Positions 9,601-24,600 of a stretch of DNA of 64,000 nt are shown piece after piece (position 1 is the first letter of the stretch; every line of letters begins with the position of its first letter). The notes under the pieces are model-generated. The model searched no databases. It saw only the letters and a program-made list of their open reading frames with translations, and was not told the origin of the DNA. The position numbers and the translations under genes were made by a program. Source of the stretch: Pararge aegeria (Eukaryota > Arthropoda > Insecta > Lepidoptera > Nymphalidae); contig NC_053180.1 in the NCBI RefSeq assembly GCF_905163445.1, positions 15,001 through 79,000 on the forward strand, read 5' to 3'.

Positions 9601-12600
9601 ACCTCCCCCCCGTGCGGGGTACAGTATTGATATGATATTAAAAAAATACCATTAATAAATAATATAATAAAAGACCACCACTTTTATAGAGACATAACGC
9701 CACTGTGTGGCGCCGCCATCAGACTCCTTAGACTCGGTACTTTGTCGTCGCCGTCACCTTCGCACCTTCGCCCCATATAGTAGTGGCGCGGCGCGACGGG
9801 CCTAATGTGTTAGTGAAAAAAAAAAAAAAATTAAACTTATTGTTATTTTACAATATCTTCTAATATATAAGCAAGAGTACTTTGTAGTGGTACGTTTTTT
9901 TTTTGTTTTTATTTTTTTTAAACGGAACCTAAGTGCCCGGCCGCAGGCCGGTCACCCGTCTTATTCATGTTCTAACCTAACCTAACCTATCCAAACCTTT
10001 TAAAACTAGTTTGGATTCCTTTAGACCTCAGCCCACCGGCAACTACGACTAACTAAACACTGATCTAGCTATCTGGCTTTCATCAGTGCATCAACAGCAG
10101 CATAACTAGTATTAAAATAGTAATGAGTTTTTATTAATGCATATATTCACATTAAATCTTGAATCTAAAGTCTAAAGGAATCAAAACTAGATTTAGGTTA
10201 GGTTAGGTTAGAACATGTATATGAGGGGCACTTGGGTTCAGTTCAGTCAAAAATTATATATTATTTTTTACTATTATTTATATTTGAATGAGAATGAAAA
10301 ATAGCAATTATTTTGAATAGTTTTCAAAATGAGACAGACGGGTGTGGTAGGGTAAAATCTCCAATTTAAAGTTCCCTTATTGCGTATATGTTATGTGTGT
10401 TTGCATAGTACTTTACTATAATGGTAAGCGGTTCGTGTAACGACCTTGCGCGTCTATATTTAATAATTGTACTGGTACTTGTATAGGATAATTATAAAAG
10501 TATAGTGTGTGCATCTAATCAACCACCACTGGCACCAGACCCTCAATGCCCTTAAATTTTACCTCGTTAAAATATTTGAAGTGTACTCATTCCGATTACG
10601 AGGCCTCGTAAGAGTCCCGTATCATTATTTTTCGTCACTACCTACCCCTACCTCCCCGTGCCGGGAGGGGGTAATTTGCGCGCCTGCTGCCTTCCTTGGA
10701 TGTGGTAGCAGATTCTCAGGCTCCCTCACCGGAATCGAACCCTGATTCCCCGTTACCCGCGACAAACAATGGTAGTCGCAGAAACTCATTGCGATTACGA
10801 GACCTCGTATCCTTATTTTTCGTCACTACCTCCCCCCCGTGCGGGGTACAGTATTGATATGATATTAAAAAAATACCATTAATAAATAATATAATAAAAG
10901 ACCACCACTTTTATAGAGACATAACGCCACTGTGTGGCGCCGCCATCAGACTCCTTAGACTCGGTACTTTGTCGTCGCCGTCACCTTCGCACCTTCGCCC
11001 CATATAGTAGTGGCGCGGCGCGACGGGCCTAATGTGTTAGTGAAAAAAAAAAAAAAATTAAACTTATTGTTATTTTACAATATCTTCTAATATATAAGCA
11101 AGAGTACTTTGTAGTGGTACGTTTTTTTTTTGTTTTTATTTTTTTTAAACGGAACCTAAGTGCCCGGCCGCAGGCCGGACACCCGTCTTATTCATGTTCT
11201 AACCTAACCTAACCTATCCAAACCTTTTAAAACTAGTTTGGATTCCTTTAGACCTAAGCCCACCGGCAACTACGACTAACTAAACACTGATCTAGCTATC
11301 TGGCTTTCATCAGTGCATCAACAGCAGCATAACTAGTATTAAAATAGTAATGAGTTTTTATTAATGCATATATTCACATTAAATCTTGAATCTAAAGTCT
11401 AAAGGAATCAAAACTAGATTTAGGTTAGGTTAGGTTAGAACATGTATATGAGGGGCACTTGGGTTCAGTTCAGTCAAAAATTATATATTATTTTTTACTA
11501 TTATTTATATTTGAATGAGAATGAAAAATAGCAATTATTTTGAATAGTTTTCAAAATGAGACAGACGGGTGTGGTAGGGTAAAATCTCCAATTTAAAGTT
11601 CCCTTATTGCGTATATGTTATGTGTGTTTGCATAGTACTTTACTATAATGGTAAGCGGTTCGTGTAACGACCTTGCGCGTCTATATTTAATAATTGTACT
11701 GGTACTTGTATAGGATAATTATAAAAGTATAGTGTGTGCATCTAATCAACCACCACTGGCACCAGACCCTCAATGCCCTTAAATTTTACCTCGTTAAAAT
11801 ATTTGAAGTGTACTCATTCCGATTACGAGGCCTCGTAAGAGTCCCGTATCATTATTTTTCGTCACTACCTACCCCTACCTCCCCGTGCCGGGAGGGGGTA
11901 ATTTGCGCGCCTGCTGCCTTCCTTGGATGTGGTAGCAGATTCTCAGGCTCCCTCACCGGAATCGAACCCTGATTCCCCGTTACCCGCGACAAACAATGGT
12001 AGTCGCAGAAACTCATTGCGATTACGAGACCTCGTATCCTTATTTTTCGTCACTACCTCCCCCCCGTGCGGGGTACAGTATTGATATGATATTAAAAAAA
12101 TACCATTAATAAATAATATAATAAAAGACCACCACTTTTATAGAGACATAACGCCACTGTGTGGCGCCGCCATCAGACTCCTTAGACTCGGTACTTTGTC
12201 GTCGCCGTCACCTTCGCACCTTCGCCCCATATAGTAGTGGCGCGGCGCGACGGGCCTAATGTGTTAGTGAAAAAAAAAAAAAAATTAAACTTATTGTTAT
12301 TTTACAATATCTTCTAATATATAAGCAAGAGTACTTTGTAGTGGTACGTTTTTTTTTTGTTTTTATTTTTTTTAAACGGAACCTAAGTGCCCGGCCGCAG
12401 GCCGGTCACCCGTCTTATTCATGTTCTAACCTAACCTAACCTATCCAAACCTTTTAAAACTAGTTTGGATTCCTTTAGACCTCAGCCCACCGGCAACTAC
12501 GACTAACTAAACACTGATCTAGCTATCTGGCTTTCATCAGTGCATCAACAGCAGCATAACTAGTATTAAAATAGTAATGAGTTTTTATTAATGCATATAT

Positions 12601-15600
12601 TCACATTAAATCTTGAATCTAAAGTCTAAAGGAATCAAAACTAGATTTAGGTTAGGTTAGGTTAGAACATGTATATGAGGGGCACTTGGGTTCAGTTCAG
12701 TCAAAAATTATATATTATTTTTTACTATTATTTATATTTGAATGAGAATGAAAAATAGCAATTATTTTGAATAGTTTTCAAAATGAGACAGACGGGTGTG
12801 GTAGGGTAAAATCTCCAATTTAAAGTTCCCTTATTGCGTATATGTTATGTGTGTTTGCATAGTACTTTACTATAATGGTAAGCGGTTCGTGTAACGACCT
12901 TGCGCGTCTATATTTAATAATTGTACTGGTACTTGTATAGGATAATTATAAAAGTATAGTGTGTGCATCTAATCAACCACCACTGGCACCAGACCCTCAA
13001 TGCCCTTAAATTTTACCTCGTTAAAATATTTGAAGTGTACTCATTCCGATTACGAGGCCTCGTAAGAGTCCCGTATCATTATTTTTCGTCACTACCTACC
13101 CCTACCTCCCCGTGCCGGGAGGGGGTAATTTGCGCGCCTGCTGCCTTCCTTGGATGTGGTAGCAGATTCTCAGGCTCCCTCACCGGAATCGAACCCTGAT
13201 TCCCCGTTACCCGCGACAAACAATGGTAGTCGCAGAAACTCATTGCGATTACGAGACCTCGTATCCTTATTTTTCGTCACTACCTCCCCCCCGTGCGGGG
13301 TACAGTATTGATATGATATTAAAAAAATACCATTAATAAATAATATAATAAAAGACCACCACTTTTATAGAGACATAACGCCACTGTGTGGCGCCGCCAT
13401 CAGACTCCTTAGACTCGGTACTTTGTCGTCGCCGTCACCTTCGCACCTTCGCCCCATATAGTAGTGGCGCGGCGCGACGGGCCTAATGTGTTAGTGAAAA
13501 AAAAAAAAAAATTAAACTTATTGTTATTTTACAATATCTTCTAATATATAAGCAAGAGTACTTTGTAGTGGTACGTTTTTTTTTTGTTTTTATTTTTTTT
13601 AAACGGAACCTAAGTGCCCGGCCGCAGGCCGGTCACCCGTCTTATTCATGTTCTAACCTAACCTAACCTATCCAAACCTTTTAAAACTAGTTTGGATTCC
13701 TTTAGACCTAAGCCCACCGGCAACTACGACTAACTAAACACTGATCTAGCTATCTGGCTTTCATCAGTGCATCAACAGCAGCATAACTAGTATTAAAATA
13801 GTAATGAGTTTTTATTAATGCATATATTCACATTAAATCTTGAATCTAAAGTCTAAAGGAATCAAAACTAGATTTAGGTTAGGTTAGGTTAGAACATGTA
13901 TATGAGGGGCACTTGGGTTCAGTTCAGTCAAAAATTATATATTATTTTTTACTATTATTTATATTTGAATGAGAATGAAAAATAGCAATTATTTTGAATA
14001 GTTTTCAAAATGAGACAGACGGGTGTGGTAGGGTAAAATCTCCAATTTAAAGTTCCCTTATTGCGTATATGTTATGTGTGTTTGCATAGTACTTTACTAT
14101 AATGGTAAGCGGTTCGTGTAACGACCTTGCGCGTCTATATTTAATAATTGTACTGGTACTTGTATAGGATAATTATAAAAGTATAGTGTGTGCATCTAAT
14201 CAACCACCACTGGCACCAGACCCTCAATGCCCTTAAATTTTACCTCGTTAAAATATTTGAAGTGTACTCATTCCGATTACGAGGCCTCGTAAGAGTCCCG
14301 TATCATTATTTTTCGTCACTACCTACCCCTACCTCCCCGTGCCGGGAGGGGGTAATTTGCGCGCCTGCTGCCTTCCTTGGATGTGGTAGCAGATTCTCAG
14401 GCTCCCTCACCGGAATCGAACCCTGATTCCCCGTTACCCGCGACAAACAATGGTAGTCGCAGAAACTCATTGCGATTACGAGACCTCGTATCCTTATTTT
14501 TCGTCACTACCTCCCCCCCGTGCGGGGTACAGTATTGATATGATATTAAAAAAATACCATTAATAAATAATATAATAAAAGACCACCACTTTTATAGAGA
14601 CATAACGCCACTGTGTGGCGCCGCCATCAGACTCCTTAGACTCGGTACTTTGTCGTCGCCGTCACCTTCGCACCTTCGCCCCATATAGTAGTGGCGCGGC
14701 GCGACGGGCCTAATGTGTTAGTGAAAAAAAAAAAAAAATTAAACTTATTGTTATTTTACAATATCTTCTAATATATAAGCAAGAGTACTTTGTAGTGGTA
14801 CGTTTTTTTTTTGTTTTTATTTTTTTTAAACGGAACCTAAGTGCCCGGCCGCAGGCCGGTCACCCGTCTTATTCATGTTCTAACCTAACCTAACCTATCC
14901 AAACCTTTTAAAACTAGTTTGGATTCCTTTAGACCTCAGCCCACCGGCAACTACGACTAACTAAACACTGATCTAGCTATCTGGCTTTCATCAGTGCATC
15001 AACAGCAGCATAACTAGTATTAAAATAGTAATGAGTTTTTATTAATGCATATATTCACATTAAATCTTGAATCTAAAGTCTAAAGGAATCAAAACTAGAT
15101 TTAGGTTAGGTTAGGTTAGAACATGTATATGAGGGGCACTTGGGTTCAGTTCAGTCAAAAATTATATATTATTTTTTACTATTATTTATATTTGAATGAG
15201 AATGAAAAATAGCAATTATTTTGAATAGTTTTCAAAATGAGACAGACGGGTGTGGTAGGGTAAAATCTCCAATTTAAAGTTCCCTTATTGCGTATATGTT
15301 ATGTGTGTTTGCATAGTACTTTACTATAATGGTAAGCGGTTCGTGTAACGACCTTGCGCGTCTATATTTAATAATTGTACTGGTACTTGTATAGGATAAT
15401 TATAAAAGTATAGTGTGTGCATCTAATCAACCACCACTGGCACCAGACCCTCAATGCCCTTAAATTTTACCTCGTTAAAATATTTGAAGTGTACTCATTC
15501 CGATTACGAGGCCTCGTAAGAGTCCCGTATCATTATTTTTCGTCACTACCTACCCCTACCTCCCCGTGCCGGGAGGGGGTAATTTGCGCGCCTGCTGCCT

Positions 15601-18600
15601 TCCTTGGATGTGGTAGCAGATTCTCAGGCTCCCTCACCGGAATCGAACCCTGATTCCCCGTTACCCGCGACAAACAATGGTAGTCGCAGAAACTCATTGC
15701 GATTACGAGACCTCGTATCCTTATTTTTCGTCACTACCTCCCCCCCGTGCGGGGTACAGTATTGATATGATATTAAAAAAATACCATTAATAAATAATAT
15801 AATAAAAGACCACCACTTTTATAGAGACATAACGCCACTGTGTGGCGCCGCCATCAGACTCCTTAGACTCGGTACTTTGTCGTCGCCGTCACCTTCGCAC
15901 CTTCGCCCCATATAGTAGTGGCGCGGCGCGACGGGCCTAATGTGTTAGTGAAAAAAAAAAAAAAATTAAACTTATTGTTATTTTACAATATCTTCTAATA
16001 TATAAGCAAGAGTACTTTGTAGTGGTACGTTTTTTTTTTGTTTTTATTTTTTTTAAACGGAACCTAAGTGCCCGGCCGCAGGCCGGTCACCCGTCTTATT
16101 CATGTTCTAACCTAACCTAACCTATCCAAACCTTTTAAAACTAGTTTGGATTCCTTTAGACCTCAGCCCACCGGCAACTACGACTAACTAAACACTGATC
16201 TAGCTATCTGGCTTTCATCAGTGCATCAACAGCAGCATAACTAGTATTAAAATAGTAATGAGTTTTTATTAATGCATATATTCACATTAAATCTTGAATC
16301 TAAAGTCTAAAGGAATCAAAACTAGATTTAGGTTAGGTTAGGTTAGAACATGTATATGAGGGGCACTTGGGTTCAGTTCAGTCAAAAATTATATATTATT
16401 TTTTACTATTATTTATATTTGAATGAGAATGAAAAATAGCAATTATTTTGAATAGTTTTCAAAATGAGACAGACGGGTGTGGTAGGGTAAAATCTCCAAT
16501 TTAAAGTTCCCTTATTGCGTATATGTTATGTGTGTTTGCATAGTACTTTACTATAATGGTAAGCGGTTCGTGTAACGACCTTGCGCGTCTATATTTAATA
16601 ATTGTACTGGTACTTGTATAGGATAATTATAAAAGTATAGTGTGTGCATCTAATCAACCACCACTGGCACCAGACCCTCAATGCCCTTAAATTTTACCTC
16701 GTTAAAATATTTGAAGTGTACTCATTCCGATTACGAGGCCTCGTAAGAGTCCCGTATCATTATTTTTCGTCACTACCTACCCCTACCTCCCCGTGCCGGG
16801 AGGGGGTAATTTGCGCGCCTGCTGCCTTCCTTGGATGTGGTAGCAGATTCTCAGGCTCCCTCACCGGAATCGAACCCTGATTCCCCGTTACCCGCGACAA
16901 ACAATGGTAGTCGCAGAAACTCATTGCGATTACGAGACCTCGTATCCTTATTTTTCGTCACTACCTCCCCCCCGTGCGGGGTACAGTATTGATATGATAT
17001 TAAAAAAATACCATTAATAAATAATATAATAAAAGACCACCACTTTTATAGAGACATAACGCCACTGTGTGGCGCCGCCATCAGACTCCTTAGACTCGGT
17101 ACTTTGTCGTCGCCGTCACCTTCGCACCTTCGCCCCATATAGTAGTGGCGCGGCGCGACGGGCCTAATGTGTTAGTGAAAAAAAAAAAAAAATTAAACTT
17201 ATTGTTATTTTACAATATCTTCTAATATATAAGCAAGAGTACTTTGTAGTGGTACGTTTTTTTTTTGTTTTTATTTTTTTTAAACGGAACCTAAGTGCCC
17301 GGCCGCAGGCCGGTCACCCGTCTTATTCATGTTCTAACCTAACCTAACCTATCCAAACCTTTTAAAACTAGTTTGGATTCCTTTAGACCTCAGCCCACCG
17401 GCAACTACGACTAACTAAACACTGATCTAGCTATCTGGCTTTCATCAGTGCATCAACAGCAGCATAACTAGTATTAAAATAGTAATGAGTTTTTATTAAT
17501 GCATATATTCACATTAAATCTTGAATCTAAAGTCTAAAGGAATCAAAACTAGATTTAGGTTAGGTTAGGTTAGAACATGTATATGAGGGGCACTTGGGTT
17601 CAGTTCAGTCAAAAATTATATATTATTTTTTACTATTATTTATATTTGAATGAGAATGAAAAATAGCAATTATTTTGAATAGTTTTCAAAATGAGACAGA
17701 CGGGTGTGGTAGGGTAAAATCTCCAATTTAAAGTTCCCTTATTGCGTATATGTTATGTGTGTTTGCATAGTACTTTACTATAATGGTAAGCGGTTCGTGT
17801 AACGACCTTGCGCGTCTATATTTAATAATTGTACTGGTACTTGTATAGGATAATTATAAAAGTATAGTGTGTGCATCTAATCAACCACCACTGGCACCAG
17901 ACCCTCAATGCCCTTAAATTTTACCTCGTTAAAATATTTGAAGTGTACTCATTCCGATTACGAGGCCTCGTAAGAGTCCCGTATCATTATTTTTCGTCAC
18001 TACCTACCCCTACCTCCCCGTGCCGGGAGGGGGTAATTTGCGCGCCTGCTGCCTTCCTTGGATGTGGTAGCAGATTCTCAGGCTCCCTCACCGGAATCGA
18101 ACCCTGATTCCCCGTTACCCGCGACAAACAATGGTAGTCGCAGAAACTCATTGCGATTACGAGACCTCGTATCCTTATTTTTCGTCACTACCTCCCCCCC
18201 GTGCGGGGTACAGTATTGATATGATATTAAAAAAATACCATTAATAAATAATATAATAAAAGACCACCACTTTTATAGAGACATAACGCCACTGTGTGGC
18301 GCCGCCATCAGACTCCTTAGACTCGGTACTTTGTCGTCGCCGTCACCTTCGCACCTTCGCCCCATATAGTAGTGGCGCGGCGCGACGGGCCTAATGTGTT
18401 AGTGAAAAAAAAAAAAAAATTAAACTTATTGTTATTTTACAATATCTTCTAATATATAAGCAAGAGTACTTTGTAGTGGTACGTTTTTTTTTTGTTTTTA
18501 TTTTTTTTAAACGGAACCTAAGTGCCCGGCCGCAGGCCGGTCACCCGTCTTATTCATGTTCTAACCTAACCTAACCTATCCAAACCTTTTAAAACTAGTT

Positions 18601-21600
18601 TGGATTCCTTTAGACCTCAGCCCACCGGCAACTACGACTAACTAAACACTGATCTAGCTATCTGGCTTTCATCAGTGCATCAACAGCAGCATAACTAGTA
18701 TTAAAATAGTAATGAGTTTTTATTAATGCATATATTCACATTAAATCTTGAATCTAAAGTCTAAAGGAATCAAAACTAGATTTAGGTTAGGTTAGGTTAG
18801 AACATGTATATGAGGGGCACTTGGGTTCAGTTCAGTCAAAAATTATATATTATTTTTTACTATTATTTATATTTGAATGAGAATGAAAAATAGCAATTAT
18901 TTTGAATAGTTTTCAAAATGAGACAGACGGGTGTGGTAGGGTAAAATCTCCAATTTAAAGTTCCCTTATTGCGTATATGTTATGTGTGTTTGCATAGTAC
19001 TTTACTATAATGGTAAGCGGTTCGTGTAACGACCTTGCGCGTCTATATTTAATAATTGTACTGGTACTTGTATAGGATAATTATAAAAGTATAGTGTGTG
19101 CATCTAATCAACCACCACTGGCACCAGACCCTCAATGCCCTTAAATTTTACCTCGTTAAAATATTTGAAGTGTACTCATTCCGATTACGAGGCCTCGTAA
19201 GAGTCCCGTATCATTATTTTTCGTCACTACCTACCCCTACCTCCCCGTGCCGGGAGGGGGTAATTTGCGCGCCTGCTGCCTTTCTTGGATGTGGTAGCAG
19301 ATTCTCAGGCTCCCTCACCGGAATCGAACCCTGATTCCCCGTTACCCGCGACAAACAATGGTAGTCGCAGAAACTCATTGCGATTACGAGACCTCGTATC
19401 CTTATTTTTCGTCACTACCTCCCCCCCGTGCGGGGTACAGTATTGATATGATATTAAAAAAATACCATTAATAAATAATATAATAAAAGACCACCACTTT
19501 TATAGAGACATAACGCCACTGTGTGGCGCCGCCATCAGACTCCTTAGACTCGGTACTTTGTCGTCGCCGTCACCTTCGCACCTTCGCCCCATATAGTAGT
19601 GGCGCGGCGCGACGGGCCTAATGTGTTAGTGAAAAAAAAAAAAAAATTAAACTTATTGTTATTTTACAATATCTTCTAATATATAAGCAAGAGTACTTTG
19701 TAGTGGTACGTTTTTTTTTTGTTTTTATTTTTTTTAAACGGAACCTAAGTGCCCGGCCGCAGGCCGGTCACCCGTCTTATTCATGTTCTAACCTAACCTA
19801 ACCTATCCAAACCTTTTAAAACTAGTTTGGATTCCTTTAGACCTCAGCCCACCGGCAACTACGACTAACTAAACACTGATCTAGCTATCTGGCTTTCATC
19901 AGTGCATCAACAGCAGCATAACTAGTATTAAAATAGTAATGAGTTTTTATTAATGCATATATTCACATTAAATCTTGAATCTAAAGTCTAAAGGAATCAA
20001 AACTAGATTTAGGTTAGGTTAGGTTAGAACATGTATATGAGGGGCACTTGGGTTCAGTTCAGTCAAAAATTATATATTATTTTTTACTATTATTTATATT
20101 TGAATGAGAATGAAAAATAGCAATTATTTTGAATAGTTTTCAAAATGAGACAGACGGGTGTGGTAGGGTAAAATCTCCAATTTAAAGTTCCCTTATTGCG
20201 TATATGTTATGTGTGTTTGCATAGTACTTTACTATAATGGTAAGCGGTTCGTGTAACGACCTTGCGCGTCTATATTTAATAATTGTACTGGTACTTGTAT
20301 AGGATAATTATAAAAGTATAGTGTGTGCATCTAATCAACCACCACTGGCACCAGACCCTCAATGCCCTTAAATTTTACCTCGTTAAAATATTTGAAGTGT
20401 ACTCATTCCGATTACGAGGCCTCGTAAGAGTCCCGTATCATTATTTTTCGTCACTACCTACCCCTACCTCCCCGTGCCGGGAGGGGGTAATTTGCGCGCC
20501 TGCTGCCTTCCTTGGATGTGGTAGCAGATTCTCAGGCTCCCTCACCGGAATCGAACCCTGATTCCCCGTTACCCGCGACAAACAATGGTAGTCGCAGAAA
20601 CTCATTGCGATTACGAGACCTCGTATCCTTATTTTTCGTCACTACCTCCCCCCCGTGCGGGGTACAGTATTGATATGATATTAAAAAAATACCATTAATA
20701 AATAATATAATAAAAGACCACCACTTTTATAGAGACATAACGCCACTGTGTGGCGCCGCCATCAGACTCCTTAGACTCGGTACTTTGTCGTCGCCGTCAC
20801 CTTCGCACCTTCGCCCCATATAGTAGTGGCGCGGCGCGACGGGCCTAATGTGTTAGTGAAAAAAAAAAAAAAATTAATTTTATTGTTATTTTACAATATC
20901 TTCTAATATATAAGCAAGAGTACTTTGTAGTGGTACGTTTTTTTTTTGTTTTTATTTTTTTTAAACGGAACCTAAGTGCCCGGCCGCAGGCCGGACACCC
21001 GTCTTATTCATGTTCTAACCTAACCTAACCTATCCAAACCTTTTAAAACTAGTTTGGATTCCTTTAGACCTAAGCCCACCGGCAACTACGACTAACTAAA
21101 CACTGATCTAGCTATCTGGCTTTCATCAGTGCATCAACAGCAGCATAACTAGTATTAAAATAGTAATGAGTTTTTATTAATGCATATATTCACATTAAAT
21201 CTTGAATCTAAAGTCTAAAGGAATCAAAACTAGATTTAGGTTAGGTTAGGTTAGAACATGTATATGAGGGGCACTTGGGTTCAGTTCAGTCAAAAATTAT
21301 ATATTATTTTTTACTATTATTTATATTTGAATGAGAATGAAAAATAGCAATTATTTTGAATAGTTTTCAAAATGAGACAGACGGGTGTGGTAGGGTAAAA
21401 TCTCCAATTTAAAGTTCCCTTATTGCGTATATGTTATGTGTGTTTGCATAGTACTTTACTATAATGGTAAGCGGTTCGTGTAACGACCTTGCGCGTCTAT
21501 ATTTAATAATTGTACTGGTACTTGTATAGGATAATTATAAAAGTATAGTGTGTGCATCTAATCAACCACCACTGGCACCAGACCCTCAATGCCCTTAAAT

Positions 21601-24600
21601 TTTACCTCGTTAAAATATTTGAAGTGTACTCATTCCGATTACGAGGCCTCGTAAGAGTCCCGTATCATTATTTTTCGTCACTACCTACCCCTACCTCCCC
21701 GTGCCGGGAGGGGGTAATTTGCGCGCCTGCTGCCTTCCTTGGATGTGGTAGCAGATTCTCAGGCTCCCTCACCGGAATCGAACCCTGATTCCCCGTTACC
21801 CGCGACAAACAATGGTAGTCGCAGAAACTCATTGCGATTACGAGACCTCGTATCCTTATTTTTCGTCACTACCTCCCCCCCGTGCGGGGTACAGTATTGA
21901 TATGATATTAAAAAAATACCATTAATAAATAATATAATAAAAGACCACCACTTTTATAGATACATAACGCCACTGTGTGGCGCCGCCATCAGACTCCTTA
22001 GACTCGGTACTTTGTCGTCGCCGTCACCTTCGCACCTTCGCCCCATATAGTAGTGGCGCGGCGCGACGGGCCTAATGTGTTAGTGAAAAAAAAAAAAAAA
22101 TTAAACTTATTGTTATTTTACAATATCTTCTAATATATAAGCAAGAGTACTTTGTAGTGGTACGTTTTTTTTTTGTTTTTATTTTTTTTAAACGGAACCT
22201 AAGTGCCCGGCCGCAGGCCGGACACCCGTCTTATTCATGTTCTAACCTAACCTAACCTATCCAAACCTTTTAAAACTAGTTTGGATTCCTTTAGACCTAA
22301 GCCCACCGGCAACTACGACTAACTAAACACTGATCTAGCTATCTGGCTTTCATCAGTGCATCAACAGCAGCATAACTAGTATTAAAATAGTAATGAGTTT
22401 TTATTAATGCATATATTCACATTAAATCTTGAATCTAAAGTCTAAAGGAATCAAAACTAGATTTAGGTTAGGTTAGGTTAGAACATGTATATGAGGGGCA
22501 CTTGGGTTCAGTTCAGTCAAAAATTATATATTATTTTTTACTATTATTTATATTTGAATGAGAATGAAAAATAGCAATTATTTTGAATAGTTTTCAAAAT
22601 GAGACAGACGGGTGTGGTAGGGTAAAATCTCCAATTTAAAGTTCCCTTATTGCGTATATGTTATGTGTGTTTGCATAGTACTTTACTATAATGGTAAGCG
22701 GTTCGTGTAACGACCTTGCGCGTCTATATTTAATAATTGTACTGGTACTTGTATAGGATAATTATAAAAGTATAGTGTGTGCATCTAATCAACCACCACT
22801 GGCACCAGACCCTCAATGCCCTTAAATTTTACCTCGTTAAAATATTTGAAGTGTACTCATTCCGATTACGAGGCCTCGTAAGAGTCCCGTATCATTATTT
22901 TTCGTCACTACCTACCCCTACCTCCCCGTGCCGGGAGGGGGTAATTTGCGCGCCTGCTGCCTTCCTTGGATGTGGTAGCAGATTCTCAGGCTCCCTCACC
23001 GGAATCGAACCCTGATTCCCCGTTACCCGCGACAAACAATGGTAGTCGCAGAAACTCATTGCGATTACGAGACCTCGTATCCTTATTTTTCGTCACTACC
23101 TCCCCCCCGTGCGGGGTACAGTATTGATATGATATTAAAAAAATACCATTAATAAATAATATAATAAAAGACCACCACTTTTATAGATACATAACGCCAC
23201 TGTGTGGCGCCGCCATCAGACTCCTTAGACTCGGTACTTTGTCGTCGCCGTCACCTTCGCACCTTCGCCCCATATAGTAGTGGCGCGGCGCGACGGGCCT
23301 AATGTGTTAGTGAAAAAAAAAAAAAAATTAAACTTATTGTTATTTTACAATATCTTCTAATATATAAGCAAGAGTACTTTGTAGTGGTACGTTTTTTTTT
23401 TGTTTTTATTTTTTTTAAACGGAACCTAAGTGCCCGGCCGCAGGCCGGTCACCCGTCTTATTCATGTTCTAACCTAACCTAACCTATCCAAACCTTTTAA
23501 AACTAGTTTGGATTCCTTTAGACCTCAGCCCACCGGCAACTACGACTAACTAAACACTGATCTAGCTATCTGGCTTTCATCAGTGCATCAACAGCAGCAT
23601 AACTAGTATTAAAATAGTAATGAGTTTTTATTAATGCATATATTCACATTAAATCTTGAATCTAAAGTCTAAAGGAATCAAAACTAGATTTAGGTTAGGT
23701 TAGGTTAGAACATGTATATGAGGGGCACTTGGGTTCAGTTCAGTCAAAAATTATATATTATTTTTTACTATTATTTATATTTGAATGAGAATGAAAAATA
23801 GCAATTATTTTGAATAGTTTTCAAAATGAGACAGACGGGTGTGGTAGGGTAAAATCTCCAATTTAAAGTTCCCTTATTGCGTATATGTTATGTGTGTTTG
23901 CATAGTACTTTACTATAATGGTAAGCGGTTCGTGTAACGACCTTGCGCGTCTATATTTAATAATTGTACTGGTACTTGTATAGGATAATTATAAAAGTAT
24001 AGTGTGTGCATCTAATCAACCACCACTGGCACCAGACCCTCAATGCCCTTAAATTTTACCTCGTTAAAATATTTGAAGTGTACTCATTCCGATTACGAGG
24101 CCTCGTAAGAGTCCCGTATCATTATTTTTCGTCACTACCTACCCCTACCTCCCCGTGCCGGGAGGGGGTAATTTGCGCGCCTGCTGCCTTCCTTGGATGT
24201 GGTAGCAGATTCTCAGGCTCCCTCACCGGAATCGAACCCTGATTCCCCGTTACCCGCGACAAACAATGGTAGTCGCAGAAACTCATTGCGATTACGAGAC
24301 CTCGTATCCTTATTTTTCGTCACTACCTCCCCCCCGTGCGGGGTACAGTATTGATATGATATTAAAAAAATACCATTAATAAATAATATAATAAAAGACC
24401 ACCACTTTTATAGAGACATAACGCCACTGTGTGGCGCCGCCATCAGACTCCTTAGACTCGGTACTTTGTCGTCGCCGTCACCTTCGCACCTTCGCCCCAT
24501 ATAGTAGTGGCGCGGCGCGACGGGCCTAATGTGTTAGTGAAAAAAAAAAAAAAATTAAACTTATTGTTATTTTACAATATCTTCTAATATATAAGCAAGA

